Shown here piece after piece: positions 34,594 through 43,753 of a stretch of DNA of 64,000 nucleotides. The stretch is from Pseudomonas sp. RIT-PI-q. GTDB lineage: Bacteria > Pseudomonadota > Gammaproteobacteria > Pseudomonadales > Pseudomonadaceae. The translations under genes and the position numbers were made by a program. The notes under the pieces are model-generated. The model searched no databases and was not told where the DNA came from. It worked only from the letters and a program-made list of their open reading frames with translations. Each line of letters starts with the position of its first letter. The stretch's first letter is position 1. The stretch spans positions 124,001-188,000 of the forward strand of contig NZ_LHPC01000056.1 in NCBI RefSeq assembly GCF_001297125.1, read 5' to 3'.

Positions 34594-35697
34594 TTACAGC
34601 CTTACGCTGGCAAACGTCGACTCATTGCGCGCCTGACTCAGCGCCGACAACGGCCCGGACAACGGCGACAGCACCAGCGCTTGCGGCAGCGGCATCATCG
34701 CTACTTGCTGGGTGGTGTTGGAACCTACGCGCTCGTCACGCGGCGGAATGCCGAAGTATTCGCGGTAGCACTTGGAGAAGTGCGGCGTGGAAACGAAGCC
34801 ACACACCGACGCCACTTCGATAATCGACATCGGCGTTTGCTTGAGCAGCTGCCGGGCGCGGATCAGGCGCAGTTTCAGGTAGTAGCGCGACGGCGAACAA
34901 TGCAGGTATTTCTGGAAAAGACGCTCGAGTTGACGACGGGACACGGCGACATACACCGCCAGTTCGTCGAGGTCGATCGGTTCTTCAAGGTTGGCTTCCA
35001 TCAGCGCGACGATTTCCTGCAACTTCGGCTGGTTGGTGCCGAGCATGTGCTTGAGCGGCACGCGTTGGTGATCCTGCTCGTTGCGGATGCGCTCGTAGAC
35101 GAACATTTCCGAAATCGCGGCCGACAGTTCACGTCCATGATCGCGGCTGATCAGGTGCAACATCATGTCCAGCGGCGCGGTGCCGCCGGAGCTGGTGAAA
35201 CGGTTACGGTCGAGGGTAAACAGGCGAGTGCTCATGGCCACACGCGGGAAAGCTTCCTGCATCGCGGCCAGGCATTCCCAGTGCACGCTGCAATCGAAGC
35301 CGTCCAGCAGGCCGGCGCACGCCAGCGCCCAACTGCCGGTGCAGACCGCACCGAGACGGCGCGACTGACGGGCCTGGCTTTGCAGCCATGAGACGTGTTC
35401 GCGGGTAACGGTGCGCTGGATGCCGATGCCACCACAGACAATCACGGTGTCCAGGGGCGGTGCTTTGTGCATGGAGCAATCGGGGGTGATCTGCAGACCG
35501 TCACTGGCCCAGACCTGACCGCCGTCGACGGTGAGCGTGCTCCAGCGATACAGCTCGCGACCGGACAATTGGTTGGCCATCCGCAGGGGTTCTACGGCGG
35601 AGGCCAGAGAAATAAGCGTGAAATTGTCCAGCAGCAGAAAGCCGATGGATTGAGGCGCACGGTTCTGGGGTTGGGCCCCGGAGTTGAACGTCGTCAT
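34594..35697 (-). CDS. gbdR: Glycine betaine/dimethylglycine-responsive activator
   Basis: 367-residue GATase1-like AraC regulator (PA5380 equivalent). The N-terminal sensor is IGFLLLDNFTLISLASAVEPLRMANQL. The AraC DNA-binding part has LDELAVYVAVSRRQLERLFQKYL and PMSIIEVASVCGFVSTPHFSKCYREYFGIPP. In P. aeruginosa GbdR activates gbcA, gbcB, dgcAB, the glyA-sox operon and choline uptake when glycine betaine or dimethylglycine is present. It lies between sdaB and the carnitine genes, all of which fit its regulon. Confidence 0.95.
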   Translation of the reverse strand: MTTFNSGAQPQNRAPQSIGFLLLDNFTLISLASAVEPLRMANQLSGRELYRWSTLTVDGGQVWASDGLQITPDCSMHKAPPLDTVIVCGGIGIQRTVTREHVSWLQSQARQSRRLGAVCTGSWALACAGLLDGFDCSVHWECLAAMQEAFPRVAMSTRLFTLDRNRFTSSGGTAPLDMMLHLISRDHGRELSAAISEMFVYERIRNEQDHQRVPLKHMLGTNQPKLQEIVALMEANLEEPIDLDELAVYVAVSRRQLERLFQKYLHCSPSRYYLKLRLIRARQLLKQTPMSIIEVASVCGFVSTPHFSKCYREYFGIPPRDERVGSNTTQQVAMMPLPQALVLSPLSGPLSALSQARNESTFASVRL

Positions 35698-35812
35698 CGC
35701 GGTATCTCCTCACACAAAGCGGGTGATGGCCTCAGGCGGAGGCTCTTGTTATTGCCATCGTTCTCGCGTGGGAGACGGGCTTTGTTATGACAGAGCAATT
35801 GCCATGCCTAAA

Positions 35813-35830
35813 ATTGAATGGGCGTTCAAT
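35813..35830. promoter_or_regulatory. Gapped inverted repeat upstream of gbdR
   Basis: ATTGAA and TTCAAT separated by 6 bases. The arms equal those of the BetI-type palindrome at 43664-43683, but the spacing differs. Confidence 0.35.
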
Positions 35831-36063
35831 AACTCCTGAAAACGACGTCGCGATGTGTCTGGATATGACGCGCAGGAAGGGTGGAATATAAGTGCCATCA
35901 ATGGCCGCAATCGCTGTGCCCCGTTGGGTGTGAGCAATTCGGTAGCACTTGTGGGAACAGGCCTGCGGCGACCTGCTGGAGAGTGTCACCGCAAGCACGG
36001 GTGATGGACGGTCAAGGTCCGTTTTCAACGTTGTCCGTTTGGATGCCGCTTATCTCTAAGCGA

Positions 36064-36086
36064 CGCGCCAAAACGTGGCGCGTTTT
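36064..36086 (+). terminator. Hairpin with T tail, plus strand
   Basis: CGCGCCA, loop AAACG, TGGCGCG, then TTTT. It points away from sdaB; no plus-strand gene precedes it, so it may act as a barrier or be fortuitous. Confidence 0.4.
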
Positions 36087-36131
36087 GAATCGGGTGTTCA
36101 CTTAGCGCGCAGTTTTGACTGGTCTGGCGCT

Positions 36132-36222
36132 ATCGCGGGCAAGCCCGCTCCCACAGGGATTCAAGGTGAGTCTCAATTCTCGAATACACAACAAATCCTG
36201 TGGGAGCGGGCTTGCCCGCGAT
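36132..36222. repeat. REPIN
   Basis: Pair of GCGGGCAAGCCCGCTCCCACAG elements just after the sdaB stop. Confidence 0.9.
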
Positions 36223-36237
36223 GGGGTCAACTCGGTC

Positions 36238-37614
36238 TCAGCACTCAACCGCGCTTACAGCCAACCCGCCCCGCGATGTCTCTTTGTATTTGTCATGCAT
36301 GTCGGCGCCGGTATCACGCATGGTGCGGATCACCCGATCCAGCGAGATAAAGTGCTGACCATCGCCCCGCAACGCCATCTGCGCCGCGTTGATCGCTTTC
36401 ACCGCGGCAATCGCGTTGCGTTCGATGCACGGCACTTGCACCAGCCCGCCCACCGGGTCGCAGGTCAAGCCTAGGTTGTGTTCCAGGCCGATTTCCGCGG
36501 CGTTGCACAGCTGCTCCGGCGTCGCGCCGAGAATCTCCGCCAACCCGGCGGCAGCCATGGCGCAGGCCGAGCCGACTTCACCCTGGCAACCGACTTCCGC
36601 GCCGGAGATCGAGGCGTTCTTCTTGCACAGAATCCCCACTGCCGCCGCACTCAGGAAATAGTCGACCACGTTGGCGTCAGTCACCGCCTCGCTGAACTTC
36701 ATGAAGTAGTGCAACACCGCCGGAATGATCCCCGCCGCGCCGTTGGTGGGCGCCGTCACCATGCGCCCGCCCGCGGCGTTTTCTTCGTTGACCGCCAGGG
36801 CGAACAGGTTGACCCATTCCATCGCGCTCAGCGTCGAGCCGATCACGTTCGGTTTCCCCAGCTCTTGCAGGCTGCGATGCAGCTTGGCCGCACGCCGACG
36901 CACATTCAGCCCGCCGGGCAAGATGCCTTCGTGCTTGAGGCCCTGCTCCACGCAATCCTGCATCGCCCGCCAGAGTTTCATCAGGCCGGCGCGGATTTCC
37001 TCTTCGCTGCGCCAGACCTTCTCGTTGGCCATCATCAATTCGGCCACACGCAAGTTGTGCGTCTGGCAGAGGCTGAGCAGTTCGACGGCGCTGGAGAAGT
37101 CATACGGCAACACAGTGCGATCAAGATCCACCACACCGCTGGAGGCTTGTGCTTCATCGACGACAAAACCGCCGCCGATGGAATAGTAGGTGTCGCGATG
37201 CAGCTCGCCGTCATCACCTTCAACGATCAAGGTCATGGCATTGGGATGGAACGGCAGGTTTTCGTCGATCAGGCGCATGTCCCGAGCCCAGATGAATGGC
37301 ACCGACAGGCGACCATCAAGCAGCAGCGTGTGGGTTTCACGCAGGGTCTCGATGCGGATGCCGATTTGCGACGGGTCGATCGCGTCCGGCCACTCGCTCA
37401 TCAGGCCCATGATCACGGCGTTATCGCTGCCGTGACCGATGCCGGTGGCGGACAGCGAACCATAAAGCTGAACTTCGACGCGCCGCACTTGTTCCAAAAG
37501 TCCCTGCTCACGCAAACCTTGCACGAACAGCGCCGCGGCCCGCATAGGCCCCACGGTGTGCGAACTGGAAGGGCCGATGCCGATTTTGAACAGGTCGAAA
37601 ACGCTGATAGCCAT
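36238..37614 (-). CDS. sdaB: L-serine dehydratase
   Basis: 458 residues, 4Fe-4S single-chain L-serine ammonia-lyase. The start MAISVFDLFKIGIGPSSSHTVGPMRAA is the family hallmark. C-terminal iron-sulfur cysteines are seen in GCQGEVGSACAMAAAG and LTCDPVGGLVQVPCIERNA. It converts serine from GlyA to pyruvate and ammonia, closing betaine catabolism. Equivalent to PA5379; a longer N-terminal reading is unlikely. Divergent from choX. Confidence 0.95.
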   Translation of the reverse strand: MAISVFDLFKIGIGPSSSHTVGPMRAAALFVQGLREQGLLEQVRRVEVQLYGSLSATGIGHGSDNAVIMGLMSEWPDAIDPSQIGIRIETLRETHTLLLDGRLSVPFIWARDMRLIDENLPFHPNAMTLIVEGDDGELHRDTYYSIGGGFVVDEAQASSGVVDLDRTVLPYDFSSAVELLSLCQTHNLRVAELMMANEKVWRSEEEIRAGLMKLWRAMQDCVEQGLKHEGILPGGLNVRRRAAKLHRSLQELGKPNVIGSTLSAMEWVNLFALAVNEENAAGGRMVTAPTNGAAGIIPAVLHYFMKFSEAVTDANVVDYFLSAAAVGILCKKNASISGAEVGCQGEVGSACAMAAAGLAEILGATPEQLCNAAEIGLEHNLGLTCDPVGGLVQVPCIERNAIAAVKAINAAQMALRGDGQHFISLDRVIRTMRDTGADMHDKYKETSRGGLAVSAVEC

Positions 37615-38049
37615 TACTGCCGAACTCCTGGATGTGCCAACTCTGGACGCAAAAGCGCCCAGTGACGGAGCTGCTACGCTCAAGCTGCAATCCGCCGGTA
37701 TGGCTGCATCATCAGGCTTTTGCCAGGTCGTTCGACGTCTCACACCGACGCACTCTTGTCCACGAACGCCGCGGGCGTTTCACGCTGCGTTTTCGCCGTT
37801 TTTTTACGGTTCAGAGGGACAAAGGGGGCTGAAAAAAGCTGTAAACGACGTCACCGACACTGGATGCGACCATCCCTGTACTGGTTACGACGCCCCCTGT
37901 AGGCGTCAGATTTTCACTGGTACATGATCGTATCGACTCGATTGCAAGGCGCCGTGGTAGAGCTGTCTAAAAAACGCCATCCAACCGCAACCTATAAGTG
38001 CGGTGGTCCAGTCGGAACACTGCCAAAAAAAACACCAAGGAGTCCATCC
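37615..38049. promoter_or_regulatory. 435-bp divergent sdaB/choX control region
   Basis: No gene or REP element. It contains a small hairpin GACGCC-N7-GGCGTC (37889-37907) and T-rich stretches. The choX ribosome site AAGGAGTCCATCC is clear. GbdR control of both sides is known in P. aeruginosa; no exact site is assigned here. Confidence 0.5.
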
Positions 38050-38997
38050 ATGAAAGGTTCCCCGTCGTTGTTGTTGGCCGCCATGCTAAGTCTGCCGTTT
38101 CTGGCGCAAGCCGCAGAACCGGCACAATGCAGTACCGTAAACTTCTCCGATGTCGGCTGGACTGACATCACCGCAACAACCGCCACCACCAGCGTCGTCC
38201 TCCAGGCCCTGGGCTACAAGACCAAAACCACGATGATTTCCGTGCCGGTGACCTACAAGTCCCTGGCCGACGGCAAGAACATGGACATCTTCCTGGGTAA
38301 CTGGATGCCGACTATGGAAAACGACATCAAGGCGTATCGTGATGCCGGCACCGTGGACGTGGTGCGCACCAACCTCACCGGCGCCAAGTACACCCTCGCC
38401 GTACCGCAAGCGCTGTATGACAAAGGGCTGCATGACTTCGCCGATATTCCGAAATTCAAGAAAGAACTCGACGGCAAGATCTACGGCATCGAACCGGGTA
38501 ACGATGGCAATCGTCTGATTCAGAGTATGATCGACAAGAACGCCTTCGGCTTGAAAGACGCCGGTTTCAAGATGGTCGAGTCCAGTGAAGCGGGCATGCT
38601 GTCGCAAGTCGACCGCGCCCAGAAACGCGACACCGCTGTGGTGTTCCTCGGCTGGGCACCGCACCCGATGAACAAGCGTTTCAAGATCCAATACCTCACC
38701 GGTGGTGACGACTTCTTCGGCCCCGACTTTGGTGCCGCCACCGTGGCGACCAACACTCGCAAAGGGTATGTCCAGGAATGCAGCAACGTGGGTCAGCTGC
38801 TGAAAAACCTGGAATTCACCGTCGACATGGAAAGCTCGCTGATGGGCAACATCCTGGACGACAAAATGAAGCCTGACGCGGCCGCCAAGGCCTGGCTGAA
38901 AAAGAATCCACAGGTCCTCGATACCTGGCTCGCTGGCGTGACCACCATTGACGGTAAACCAGGCCTGGAGGCCGTGAAAGCCAAGCTCGCGCAGTAA
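38050..38997 (+). CDS. choX: Choline ABC transporter substrate-binding protein
   Basis: 315 residues, CbcX/ChoX (PA5378 equivalent). Signal peptide MKGSPSLLLAAMLSLPFLAQA before AEPAQC. The ligand-cage regions VGWTDITATT, LGNWMPTMENDIK, GIEPGNDGNR and FLGWAPHPMNKRF match choline-binding ChoX. The start is fixed by the AAGGAG site and the signal peptide. First gene of choXWV. Confidence 0.94.
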   Translation: MKGSPSLLLAAMLSLPFLAQAAEPAQCSTVNFSDVGWTDITATTATTSVVLQALGYKTKTTMISVPVTYKSLADGKNMDIFLGNWMPTMENDIKAYRDAGTVDVVRTNLTGAKYTLAVPQALYDKGLHDFADIPKFKKELDGKIYGIEPGNDGNRLIQSMIDKNAFGLKDAGFKMVESSEAGMLSQVDRAQKRDTAVVFLGWAPHPMNKRFKIQYLTGGDDFFGPDFGAATVATNTRKGYVQECSNVGQLLKNLEFTVDMESSLMGNILDDKMKPDAAAKAWLKKNPQVLDTWLAGVTTIDGKPGLEAVKAKLAQ

Positions 38998-39063
38998 TCG
39001 CTTACGCCGGGCGGGTTCGCTCGCCCGGGCTGTTTATTTCCTTGCATGCGGACGTTCACTACC

Positions 39064-39909
39064 ATGCTGATTGATCAGAAAATACCCTTAGGCCAGTACA
39101 TCGCGGGCTTCGTTGAATGGTTGACGCAACACGGCGCCAGCACCTTCGACGCAATCGCCGTGTCACTGGAAACGATGATCCACGGCGTGACTTTCGCGCT
39201 GACCTGGTTCAACCCGCTGGCATTGATCGGCCTCATCGCGCTACTGGCACACTTCATCCAACGCAAATGGGGCCTGACCGTTTTCGTCATTGCCTCCTTT
39301 CTGCTGATCCTCAATCTGGGGTACTGGCAGGAAACCATGGAAACTCTCGCCCAGGTGCTATTCGCGACCCTGGTCTGCGTGGTCATCGGCGTGCCGTTGG
39401 GCATCGTCGCCGCGCACAAACCGATGTTCTACACACTGATGCGTCCGGTGCTCGATCTGATGCAGACCGTGCCGACCTTCGTGTACCTCATTCCTACCCT
39501 GACCCTCTTCGGTCTCGGTGTGGTCCCGGGCCTGATCTCAACGGTAGTGTTCGCGATTGCCGCGCCTATCCGTCTGACCTACCTGGGTATCCGTGATGTT
39601 CCCGCAGAATTGATGGACGCCGGCAAAGCCTTCGGCTGCTCGCGCCGTCAACTGCTCGCGCGCATCGAACTGCCTTACGCCATGCCAAGCATCGCGGCCG
39701 GCATCACCCAGTGCATCATGCTGTCGTTGTCGATGGTGGTAATTGCGGCACTGGTGGGCGCCGATGGCCTGGGCAAACCCGTGGTCAACGCACTGAACAC
39801 TGCTGATATCGCCCTGGGCTTCGAAGCCGGCCTGGCGATCGTACTGCTGGCGATCATGCTCGACCGTATCTGCAAACAACCCGACGCCAAAGTAGGGGGT
39901 GACGCATGA
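39064..39909 (+). CDS. choW: Choline ABC transporter permease
   Basis: 281 residues (CbcW) with about six membrane helices. The permease EAA-type loop is DAGKAFGCSRRQLLARIELPYAMPSIAAGITQ. The start MLIDQKIPLGQYIAG was chosen; an ATG six codons earlier is possible. It overlaps choV by 4 bases. Probably shared by ChoX, CaiX and a betaine-binding protein encoded elsewhere. Confidence 0.93.
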   Translation: MLIDQKIPLGQYIAGFVEWLTQHGASTFDAIAVSLETMIHGVTFALTWFNPLALIGLIALLAHFIQRKWGLTVFVIASFLLILNLGYWQETMETLAQVLFATLVCVVIGVPLGIVAAHKPMFYTLMRPVLDLMQTVPTFVYLIPTLTLFGLGVVPGLISTVVFAIAAPIRLTYLGIRDVPAELMDAGKAFGCSRRQLLARIELPYAMPSIAAGITQCIMLSLSMVVIAALVGADGLGKPVVNALNTADIALGFEAGLAIVLLAIMLDRICKQPDAKVGGDA

Positions 39910-41084
39910 GCATTATTCGGTTCGAAGACGTCGATGTAATCTTTTCCAAAGACCCGCGCGAGGCGCTCAAGCTCCTCGACCAGGGCATGACCCGCGACCA
40001 GATTCTGAAAAAAACCGGGCAGATCGTCGGCGTTGAGAAGGCCAGCCTGGACGTCGAAAAAGGCGAAATCTGCGTACTGATGGGCCTGTCCGGTTCCGGT
40101 AAATCCAGCCTGCTGCGTTGCATCAACGGTCTCAATACCGTCAGCCGTGGCAAGTTGTTCGTCGAGCACGAAGGCAAGCAGATCGACATCGCTTCCTGCA
40201 CCCCGGCCGAACTGAAAATGATGCGCACCAAGCGCATCGCGATGGTGTTCCAGAAGTTCGCCCTGATGCCTTGGCTGACCGTTCGCGAGAACATCAGCTT
40301 CGGCCTGGAGATGCAGGGTCGCCCTGAGAAAGAACGCCGCAAACTGGTAGACGAAAAGCTGGAACTGGTGGGCCTGACCCAGTGGCGCAACAAGAAACCC
40401 GACGAGCTCTCTGGTGGTATGCAGCAACGTGTGGGCCTGGCCCGCGCGCTGGCGATGGACGCCGACATCCTGCTGATGGACGAACCGTTCTCGGCACTCG
40501 ACCCATTGATCCGCCAGGGCCTGCAAGACGAACTGCTGGCGCTGCAAAGCAAGTTGAACAAAACCATCGTGTTCGTGAGTCACGACCTCGATGAAGCACT
40601 GAAGCTGGGCAGCCGTATCGCAATCATGAAAGACGGTCGGATCGTCCAGTACAGCAAACCGGAAGAAATCGTGCTGAACCCGGCGGACGACTATGTGCGG
40701 ACCTTCGTGGCTCACACCAATCCGCTGAACGTGCTGTGCGGTCGCAGCCTGATGCGCACCCTGGACAACTGCAAACGCATCAACGGTTCGGTATGCCTCG
40801 ATCCGGGCGGCGATTCGTGGCTGGACCTGGCCGAAGGCAACACCATCAAAGGCGCACGCCAGAACGGTGCGAGCCTGGACCTGCAGAACTGGATTCCAGG
40901 GCAGGCGGTTGAAGGCCTGGGTCGTCGGCCAACGCTGGTGGACTCGAACATCGGCATGCGCGATGCGCTGCAGATTCGTTACCAGACGGGCAACAAGCTG
41001 GTGCTGCACGACAACAACCAAGTGGTCGGGATTCTAGGCGACAGCGAGCTGTATCACGCACTGCTCGGCAAGAACCTGGGGTAA
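39906..41084 (+). CDS. choV: Choline ABC transporter ATPase
   Basis: 392 residues (CbcV). Walker A GLSGSGKSS near 61-69, signature LSGGMQQRVGLARAL, Walker B ILLMDEPFSALD, switch VSHDLDEAL. After about residue 280 there is a CBS-like regulatory region, normal for ProV/OpuAA-type ATPases, which couples transport to ionic strength. ATGA overlap with choW. A terminator follows. Confidence 0.95.
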   Translation: MSIIRFEDVDVIFSKDPREALKLLDQGMTRDQILKKTGQIVGVEKASLDVEKGEICVLMGLSGSGKSSLLRCINGLNTVSRGKLFVEHEGKQIDIASCTPAELKMMRTKRIAMVFQKFALMPWLTVRENISFGLEMQGRPEKERRKLVDEKLELVGLTQWRNKKPDELSGGMQQRVGLARALAMDADILLMDEPFSALDPLIRQGLQDELLALQSKLNKTIVFVSHDLDEALKLGSRIAIMKDGRIVQYSKPEEIVLNPADDYVRTFVAHTNPLNVLCGRSLMRTLDNCKRINGSVCLDPGGDSWLDLAEGNTIKGARQNGASLDLQNWIPGQAVEGLGRRPTLVDSNIGMRDALQIRYQTGNKLVLHDNNQVVGILGDSELYHALLGKNLG

Positions 41085-41096
41085 GGCAACAGACAC

Positions 41097-41130
41097 AAAA
41101 ACGCCGCGAGAGGATCGCGGCGTTTTTGTT
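41097..41130 (+). terminator. Intrinsic terminator of choXWV
   Basis: ACGCCGCGA, loop GAGGA, TCGCGGCGT, then TTTTGTTT; 9-bp perfect stem 16 bases after the choV stop. Confidence 0.9.
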
Positions 41131-41159
41131 TGGACGCGTTATTTGTATCAACACAACCT

Positions 41160-41423
41160 CTGTAGGAGCTGGCTTGCCAGCGAAAGCGGTGCATCAGATA
41201 CACCGCGGTGAGGCGTTCGCTGGCAAGCCAGCTCCTACAGGGGAATGCGGTGCATCAGATACACCGCGGTGCAACATTCGCTGGCAAGCCAGCTCCTACA
41301 GGGGAATGCAGTGCGTCTGGTGCACCGCGGTGTGGCGTTCGCTGGCAAGCCAGCTCCTACAGGGGAATGCGGTGCATCTGGTGCACCGCGGTGAGGCGTT
41401 CGCTGGCAAGCCAGCTCCTACAA
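41160..41423. repeat. 61-bp tandem REP array
   Basis: After one inverted REP, the element ending GCTGGCAAGCCAGCTCCTAC recurs with an exact 61-bp period (right ends at 41240, 41301, 41362, 41423). The intervening GCGGTGCATC(A/T)G(A/G)TACACCGCGGTG part is nearly identical, with an imperfect GGTGCA/TGCACC palindrome. The array ends one base before the betT stop codon. Confidence 0.93.
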
Positions 41424-41424
41424 C

Positions 41425-43431
41425 TCAGCTATAGACACGGCCAAGGAGCTGCCGATGGCTTTCAAACTGATCGAGCACGTCACGAGTGATCTGATCCTGG
41501 GTGAAACCCATCAAATCGTAGTCCTGGCTGCCGTTGTGCAGGTACACCTCGGCGCGGTAGTAACGGGCGCGGGGTTCATCAGCACTTTCAGCCGACACCG
41601 TGTCACTCGCCGCCGCCAGGTAACCGTCCAGGCTCACTTCGTAGACAAACGGGTTGCCCTCTTCCATCTCGATCCGCACACCCATGCACCGCTTCGATTT
41701 GCCCAGCAACGTCTGCACGTCCAGGCCCTGAGCGCGCAATTGCACCGTCGCGTCTTCCAGCGCCGGGCTGACTTGCTTGTCCATGAAACGCTGAACGATC
41801 GACTGGTTCGGCTGCAAGTCCAACTGAGTCAGGCGCTCGCTGAAACCACGACGACCGCGCGCCGCCAACTCGGCTTGTTCCTGTTCGATCTGCACGTCCT
41901 GACGCATTGCTTTATGCAAGCCGAACATGAAGAACACCAGCACCACCGAGAACGGCAGACCGGCCAGCACCACCATGGTTTGCATGGCTTCGAAGTTACC
42001 GGCGAACAGCAGGCCGATGGTCACCAGAGTGATCACCGCCGACCAGAAAATCCGCAGCCAGTGCGGCGCATCTTCGTCGACGTTGCCGCCCTTGCAGGAA
42101 AGGTTGGCCATCATCACCGCGCCGGAATCCGCCGGGGTCAGGAACAGCACAAAACCCACGAAAATCGACACGCCGATCACAATCTTCGACGCCGGGTAAT
42201 GCTCCAGCAACTGGTAGATCGCCATGGACGGCTGTTCCAGCGCCGTCTTCCCGAGCTCCACCGCGCCGTGGTTCATCACCAGGTCGAGGGCCGAGTTACC
42301 GAAGATCGACAGCCACGCCAGGGTGAAGCCCAGCGGAATCAGCAGCACGCCGGCCACCAGTTCACGCACGGTACGACCACGGGAAATACGCGCGATGAAC
42401 ATGCCTACGAATGGCGCCCAGGAAATCCACCAGGCCCAGTAGAACAGGGTCCACAGGCCCAACCAGCGGTCGGACTTGTCACTGTCGCCTTCGTACACAT
42501 AGAGGTCGAAGGTCTTCAGCACCACGCCGTTCAGGTAGTCACCGACGTTTTGCACAAAGCCGTTGAGCAGGTGCAGGGTCGGGCCGAACAGCAGGACGAA
42601 AATCAGCAGACCGCTGAACAACACGATGTTGAGGTTGGACAGGCGACGGATGCCGTTTTCCACGCCCGATACGGCAGCGATGGTCGCCACGGTGCTCATC
42701 ACGATGATCACGATCAGCAGGTTGGTGTTGCTGTGTTCCATGCCGAACAGGTTTTCCAGCCCGGAAGACACTTGCAGCGAACCGATCCCCAGGTTCGTCA
42801 CCAGACCCAGCAGGGTCACGAACATGCCAAAGCCGTCCACCGCATGACCGGCTGCGCCTTTGACCCAACGCTCACCGACCAGCGGATACAGCGCCGAACG
42901 CAACGCCAGCGGCTGGTTGTGACGATAAGCAAAATACGCCACGGCCAGGCCGACCAATGCGTAGATCGCCCAGCCATGCAGGCCCCAGTGCAGGAACGTC
43001 AATTGCACCGCCTGACGCGCGGCCATGTTGCTGGCGGCCACGCCTTCGGGCGGGTTGAAGTAGTGGTCCAGCGGCTCGGAGGCACCGAAGTACAACAGCG
43101 AGATGCCGATACCCGACGAGAACAGCATCCCTGCCCAGGCGCCGTAGCTGAAGTCCGGGGTATCGTCCTTGCTGCCCAGCTTGAGTTTGCCGTAGGAGGA
43201 AAACGCCAGGCCGACCACGAACACCAGATAAGCGGCAATCACCACCATGTAGTACCAGCCGAAGCTGCGGGACAACCAGGCCTGGGCAATACCGAGCAAT
43301 CTGCCGGCCTCTTGCGGGGCGATGATCAGAATGGCGGTCAACAATAGAATCAACGCGGTAGAGGTGTAGAACACCCAACCGTTGACCGTCACCTTCTCGG
43401 GCGGGGTCTTTATAAGAGAGGCAGAACTCAT
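41425..43431 (-). CDS. betT: BCCT-family choline/betaine transporter
   Basis: 668 residues with about 12 membrane helices and a cytoplasmic tail of about 150 residues. Family signature stretches: FSSGIGISLLYFGASEPLDHYF, GLHGWAIYALVGLAVAYFAYRHNQPLALRSALYPL, and FYWAWWISWAPFVGMFIARISRGRTVRE. The long charged C-terminus is typical of osmotically regulated BetT. Start MSSASLIKTPPEKV at 43431. Divergent from betI-betB-betA across a region with a BetI-type operator. Equivalent to PA5375 (betT1). Confidence 0.94.
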   Translation of the reverse strand: MSSASLIKTPPEKVTVNGWVFYTSTALILLLTAILIIAPQEAGRLLGIAQAWLSRSFGWYYMVVIAAYLVFVVGLAFSSYGKLKLGSKDDTPDFSYGAWAGMLFSSGIGISLLYFGASEPLDHYFNPPEGVAASNMAARQAVQLTFLHWGLHGWAIYALVGLAVAYFAYRHNQPLALRSALYPLVGERWVKGAAGHAVDGFGMFVTLLGLVTNLGIGSLQVSSGLENLFGMEHSNTNLLIVIIVMSTVATIAAVSGVENGIRRLSNLNIVLFSGLLIFVLLFGPTLHLLNGFVQNVGDYLNGVVLKTFDLYVYEGDSDKSDRWLGLWTLFYWAWWISWAPFVGMFIARISRGRTVRELVAGVLLIPLGFTLAWLSIFGNSALDLVMNHGAVELGKTALEQPSMAIYQLLEHYPASKIVIGVSIFVGFVLFLTPADSGAVMMANLSCKGGNVDEDAPHWLRIFWSAVITLVTIGLLFAGNFEAMQTMVVLAGLPFSVVLVFFMFGLHKAMRQDVQIEQEQAELAARGRRGFSERLTQLDLQPNQSIVQRFMDKQVSPALEDATVQLRAQGLDVQTLLGKSKRCMGVRIEMEEGNPFVYEVSLDGYLAAASDTVSAESADEPRARYYRAEVYLHNGSQDYDLMGFTQDQITRDVLDQFESHRQLLGRVYS

Positions 43432-43753
43432 GGCACAGATGCTCCGGGCAGTGCGGGAGAAGAACACAAGGCAACGCGATACCCGACCAATCGGTTAGTT
43501 GGCAGCCGACCAGCGGGTGATATAAAGACACCCCGAAAAAAGCCCGAAGCCCGGGAGCGCCAGTGCGCGTGGGTTTCGAGCGTTTTCGGATGTCGTTTTT
43601 CCGCTAACTACGTGTAGGAAAAACCTGTAGGCAGCGACGAATTGTCGCAGATCTTATTCTTTGTTGATTGAACGTTCAATCAAAACAAAATAGACTGGCC
43701 TTCAATCCGATAGACGTTTTACGTCCGCCGGAAGGCCTAAGGAGATGTGCAAG
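43432..43753. promoter_or_regulatory. Divergent betT/betIBA control region
   Basis: 322 bases with no gene. The palindrome at 43664-43683 sits 70 bases before the betI start. GTAGGAAAAACC near 43614 and T-rich DNA lie on its betT side. Confidence 0.6.
43664..43683. promoter_or_regulatory. BetI operator (perfect 20-bp palindrome)
   Basis: The core GATTGAACGTTCAATC is a perfect inverted repeat, extended by TT and AA. It matches the BetI-type site known from gammaproteobacterial bet promoters, where BetI represses until choline is present. Confidence 0.85.

Larger units (their letters stand above)
35698..36237. promoter_or_regulatory. 540-bp upstream region of gbdR
   Basis: Contains a gapped inverted repeat (35813-35830), a G+C-rich hairpin with a T tail (36064-36086) and a REPIN (36132-36222). 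No credible protein gene. The gbdR promoter and any autoregulatory site should lie in the part nearest 35698. Confidence 0.5.

Noticed and set aside
37615..37743. 43-codon N-terminal extension of sdaB
   Set aside because: The family starts MAISVFDLFKIGIGPSSSH; the extension has no family similarity.
41160..41423. CRISPR-like array
   Set aside because: The 61-bp units are repeated whole with no variable spacers, contain REP sequence, and have no cas genes nearby.
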